DNA of 64,000 bases from positions 1,341,700 to 1,405,699 of the forward strand of contig CP076324.1 of the NCBI GenBank assembly GCA_018771605.1. The letters are read 5' to 3'. The DNA comes from Aquificota bacterium. GTDB taxonomy: Bacteria > Aquificota > Aquificia > Aquificales > Aquificaceae. Under the pieces are notes generated by a model. The model did not search any database and was not told the DNA's origin. It worked only from the letters and a program-made list of their open reading frames with translations. Positions 61,318 to 64,000 of the stretch are shown one piece after another; the stretch's first letter is position 1; each line of letters starts with the position of its first letter. The translations under genes and the position numbers were made by a program.

Positions 61318-63849
61318 CATTTTCTCGGAGGGCCTTCCCAAGTAGAAGCCCTGAACATAATCAACGCCAATCTCTTTAAGAATATTATAAACCTCTTCCC
61401 TTTCTACCCATTCCGCTATGGTTTTTATGCCCATACCCTTAGCCAAGGTTAGTATTGATTCTATAAATATCCTATCCTTCAAATCTACGTCCAAGTCTTT
61501 TATAAACTCTCCATCTATTTTTACAAAATCCACAGGCAACCTTTTTACGTAATGAAAAGAAGAGTATCCAGAACCAAAATCATCTATACCAAGTAAAAAT
61601 CCTTTATTCTTTAGGTTTTTATAAAATTTTTCTGCAAGGCTTATGTTTTTTATACTTTCTCTTTCAGTAAGTTCAAAAACAATCTGCGAAGGTTCTAAAT
61701 TGTATGTTTTAAGAAGATTCAGAACGCTTTCCACAAAATTATCGTCAGGCATCGCACGGGGGGACATGTTCAAGAAAACCTTGCCCTTGTAGCCTTTTTC
61801 GCTTACCAATTTAAACACCTTTTCATAGAGCAACAGGTCAAGCTTTAGGATGATGCCTATCCTTTCCGCCATATCTATAAACTCACTTGCCGTAGAACAA
61901 TCTTTTCCAAGCCTCATCAAAGCCTCATAACCAAAGATTTCATCCTTTTTTAAATCCACTATGGGCTGGAAGTATGGATAAATTTCTCCCTTATCCAAAG
62001 CACTTAACAGCTTTATAGCCTTTGCACTTAGATTCTTATAAGATTCCACCAATTCTTCAGGTCCAGGCACTCTTACCTTGCCCTTGCCTTCCTCCTTTGC
62101 ATTTCTCAACATGCTATCAGCCAGCAAAAACAGGTCCTTTGGTGTGCCTGCATGGTCTGGGAAAACGGCTATACCTACGGAAATTTTTACATTTAAAACA
62201 TTACCGTCTGGCATTGTTATAGATAGGCTTTCTACGTGTTCCTTCAATGAGGAGGCAAGGTTATAGGCACTTATGGTATCCGCGCCCAAAGCTATTATAG
62301 CAAACTCATCACCGCCATACCTTGCAACTATATCCGATTTTCTTTTTCTTTCACCTATGGTTTTAGCAATCTCTTTTAACACCATATCACCCACATAGTG
62401 GCCGTAAGTATCGTTTACGAACTTAAAATTGTCAACATCAAGCATTAATAGAGCAAGCTTCTTATTAAACCTTTTTGCTTTATCTATTTCATAGTTCAAC
62501 AACTCCCAAAAGGTTCTCTGATTATAGAAAAAGGTAAGAGGGTCTCTCATGGCATAAAACTCTATCTGTTTCACATAGTCGCTTATAGCTTTTGATGAGC
62601 CAACTGCATTTATAAGCATAGAAAGCAGGCTACTTACAACGATTTGAGTTGTTTCATCCTCTATTAAGTGTGATTCTAAACCCATACCTACTATACCACC
62701 CAACTGGGGTTTATCAAGGAAAATAGCCTTTGTCCTTAACCTAATACTCTCCTTATCAACATCGTTATAAACTTCATTGTTGTTTATTGTATGATGGTTA
62801 AAGTAGATCTGCTTGTCCATTAACAGAGATATAGGTGATTCTAAGCTTATTTTTGTTTTTATAAAACCCTCTATATAACTTTTGAAATCTTCTTCGGCTC
62901 TTTTATACCAAAAAACATCAACTCTTAGCTCTCTATCTTCAAGAAACATAACGAACACTATATCTATGGTAATCATAGAATTCATTTCTTTTATAAGACT
63001 TTTCACATATTCATGCCATTCTTCTATGGTTTTTGATGTTACTATTATTCTTTCAAACAATTGAGTTTCCAGCTCTAATACTTTTCTATCTATGGCTATG
63101 GATTTTATTTTTTCGCCAAGACTCTGAATCGCTTCATAAATTGGCTTTATCTCTTCGTAAGAGTTTTTTACAAGATTTATTATATTTTCTACGTCTTCTA
63201 CATACTTGATATCTTCTACATTCTTACTTATCTCTTCGCTCATTGAAAGCATAACACTTCTAAATTTCATAATAAGTGCTAAAAACAAAAGAGAAAACAC
63301 TACAGCGGGCAACAAAAGCAAAAGGCTAAAAAGGCTTTTTATTTTTGTTGCAAAAGTGGCTAAGTTTATACGCGTTTCTACCAAGCCAAGGACGCTTCCC
63401 TCTACTGCGTTTACATGGCATCTTAAACAATCTTTTTCTGCCTTAACAGGAGTGATGTATGTGTAAAGGTAATCTTTGAATACCATCTGCGGTTGGCCCT
63501 TAAAGGCAAGCTCATGCAGTTTGGTTTTTTCTGGTTCTGGTATGTCTCCAAAAAGTTCCCTAACAAGATTAGAACGGTATATGTTTATGCTTATAGGTGT
63601 TCCATAATAAGAAGCTTCAATGGCTTTCATAAACTCCAAAAGGTCCTTCCTTTCCCATCCTCTTTTCATAACCTGATACATGGAGTTAAAAACTTGCTTT
63701 GATGCGCCGTCTGCAATCTGAAAGGCCATATTTTGAGTGAATGAAATCATATATCTTTCTGCAACGAAATATAAAATTGCATAAAGAATTAAAGTTAAAA
63801 TACCATAAAAAATACCAAAGCGTAGAGTAAAACTCTTGCTTTTATTCAT
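61312..63849 (-). CDS. Haem-binding membrane sensor with GGDEF and EAL domains
   Basis: The 845-residue protein is a putative cyclic di-GMP enzyme. It has a first membrane helix near residues 12-32, a periplasmic part with a c-type haem motif CLRCH (Cys139, Cys142, His143) in the style of DUF3365/Tll0287 sensors, a second helix near 175-197, a cytoplasmic GAF-like or helical stretch to about 425, a GGDEF domain ([11 protein letters not shown] near 510) and an EAL domain ([20 protein letters not shown] near 640, later [16 protein letters not shown]). Both catalytic signatures are intact. ATG 63849 starts the transmembrane part; ATG 63864 is an alternative. Confidence 0.9.
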   Translation of the reverse strand: MNKSKSFTLRFGIFYGILTLILYAILYFVAERYMISFTQNMAFQIADGASKQVFNSMYQVMKRGWERKDLLEFMKAIEASYYGTPISINIYRSNLVRELFGDIPEPEKTKLHELAFKGQPQMVFKDYLYTYITPVKAEKDCLRCHVNAVEGSVLGLVETRINLATFATKIKSLFSLLLLLPAVVFSLLFLALIMKFRSVMLSMSEEISKNVEDIKYVEDVENIINLVKNSYEEIKPIYEAIQSLGEKIKSIAIDRKVLELETQLFERIIVTSKTIEEWHEYVKSLIKEMNSMITIDIVFVMFLEDRELRVDVFWYKRAEEDFKSYIEGFIKTKISLESPISLLMDKQIYFNHHTINNNEVYNDVDKESIRLRTKAIFLDKPQLGGIVGMGLESHLIEDETTQIVVSSLLSMLINAVGSSKAISDYVKQIEFYAMRDPLTFFYNQRTFWELLNYEIDKAKRFNKKLALLMLDVDNFKFVNDTYGHYVGDMVLKEIAKTIGERKRKSDIVARYGGDEFAIIALGADTISAYNLASSLKEHVESLSITMPDGNVLNVKISVGIAVFPDHAGTPKDLFLLADSMLRNAKEEGKGKVRVPGPEELVESYKNLSAKAIKLLSALDKGEIYPYFQPIVDLKKDEIFGYEALMRLGKDCSTASEFIDMAERIGIILKLDLLLYEKVFKLVSEKGYKGKVFLNMSPRAMPDDNFVESVLNLLKTYNLEPSQIVFELTERESIKNISLAEKFYKNLKNKGFLLGIDDFGSGYSSFHYVKRLPVDFVKIDGEFIKDLDVDLKDRIFIESILTLAKGMGIKTIAEWVEREEVYNILKEIGVDYVQGFYLGRPSEKML

Positions 63850-63938
63850 CACTCCACAGCACATTATAACATGATTTTAATCAGTTTCTATTTATACAAC
63901 ATTTTTGTAAGATTAAATTATCCAAATAGGCTTAAGCT

Positions 63939-64000
63939 ATGCTTATTTATAAAAGGCTACCATCGGTAAGGGATGCCAGAATATACATGTCCGTAGAAAG
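63939..64000 (+). CDS. 5' end of an unidentified gene (cut by window edge)
   Basis: An open frame starts at ATG 63939 and reads MLIYKRLPSVRDARIYMSVE up to the window edge. It follows 90 bases of AT-rich intergenic sequence after the divergent GGDEF/EAL gene. There is no clear ribosome-binding site. Twenty codons do not allow identification. Confidence 0.4.
   Translation, partial: MLIYKRLPSVRDARIYMSVE

Overview
The window reads as chromosome of a thermophilic, chemolithotrophic member of the Aquificaceae (Hydrogenobacter/Thermocrinis-like). This is an inference from several things: the carbamoyl-phosphate synthase large subunit is present as a separate N-terminal half gene, the family A DNA polymerase is short and lacks the 5'-3' nuclease domain, genes overlap almost everywhere, AGG/AGA/ATA codons are preferred, and genes for sulfate assimilation, nitric oxide reduction and flagella occur together. 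No 16S rRNA is present, so the genus is not proven.

Layout. 1-5133: type I restriction genes (hsdS, hsdR) followed by a YgjP/DUF45-type metallopeptidase; hsdM is not in the window. 5196-6967: an exported truncated globin with its terminator, a Crp/Fnr regulator and a 3'-truncated frdB-like iron-sulfur gene. 6930-7500: AT-rich and almost gene-free, with a foreign-looking coding tail, about ten TTGCACAAT-type repeats, a long inverted repeat and a tandem repeat; it looks like the scar of an integrated replicon. 7393-11790: a Liv-type branched-chain amino acid or amide ABC transporter on the minus strand. 11803-11977: a MITE-like inverted repeat. 12020-16608: a ParB-domain protein, a nitrilase-family amidase, tRNA-Ser(CGA), a CDP-alcohol transferase, an FMN-binding protein, an MlaF-like ATPase and cyclopropane synthase. 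16654-17384: debris of molybdoenzyme-like genes on both strands, followed by a V4R protein, a dihydrolipoamide-dehydrogenase-like flavoprotein and a TorD-like chaperone.

19624-24726 is a minus-strand sulfate assimilation operon. Its first gene fuses sulfite reductase, a MoaD/ThiS-like sulfur-carrier domain ending in Gly-Gly, and APS reductase. It is followed by a 95-residue unknown protein, a half-length TSUP permease, cobA (siroheme) and sat. The Gly-Gly codons also form a strong Shine-Dalgarno sequence for an in-frame ATG, so free APS reductase could be made as well as the fusion. This is the most interesting system in the window.

24857-29772 holds two sigma-54 activators, 6-phosphogluconolactonase and guaB. 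29757-36248 (minus) holds two PH-domain membrane proteins, queA, a cation/proton antiporter, dut, tRNA-Thr(CGT), pnp, rpsO and an unknown gene. 36265-38346 is RNase R. 38343-42265 (minus) holds flgI, flgH, polA and an acetyltransferase. 42507-45760 (minus) holds aroA, a TSUP permease, a nitroreductase and a quinone reductase. 45885-50626 holds the carB N-half, a small protein, a RibD-type reductase, a CDP-alcohol transferase, ilvC and an unknown. 50680-55003 holds a diguanylate cyclase, a MATE transporter, a patatin, ispF, a DUF420 protein and a gene fragment. 55164-58740 holds a phosphoribosyltransferase, a nitroreductase and a norCB operon with a small extra membrane protein. 58878-64000 holds a phosphatase-fold protein without its catalytic cysteine, rdgB, gatB, a large haem-binding GGDEF/EAL protein and the start of one more gene.

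Recurring theme: many starts lack a Shine-Dalgarno sequence and instead have a TATAAT-like box 5-9 bases upstream of ATG, which suggests leaderless mRNAs. Two divergent gene pairs have start codons only 15-16 bases apart, and most convergent pairs overlap in their coding ends.
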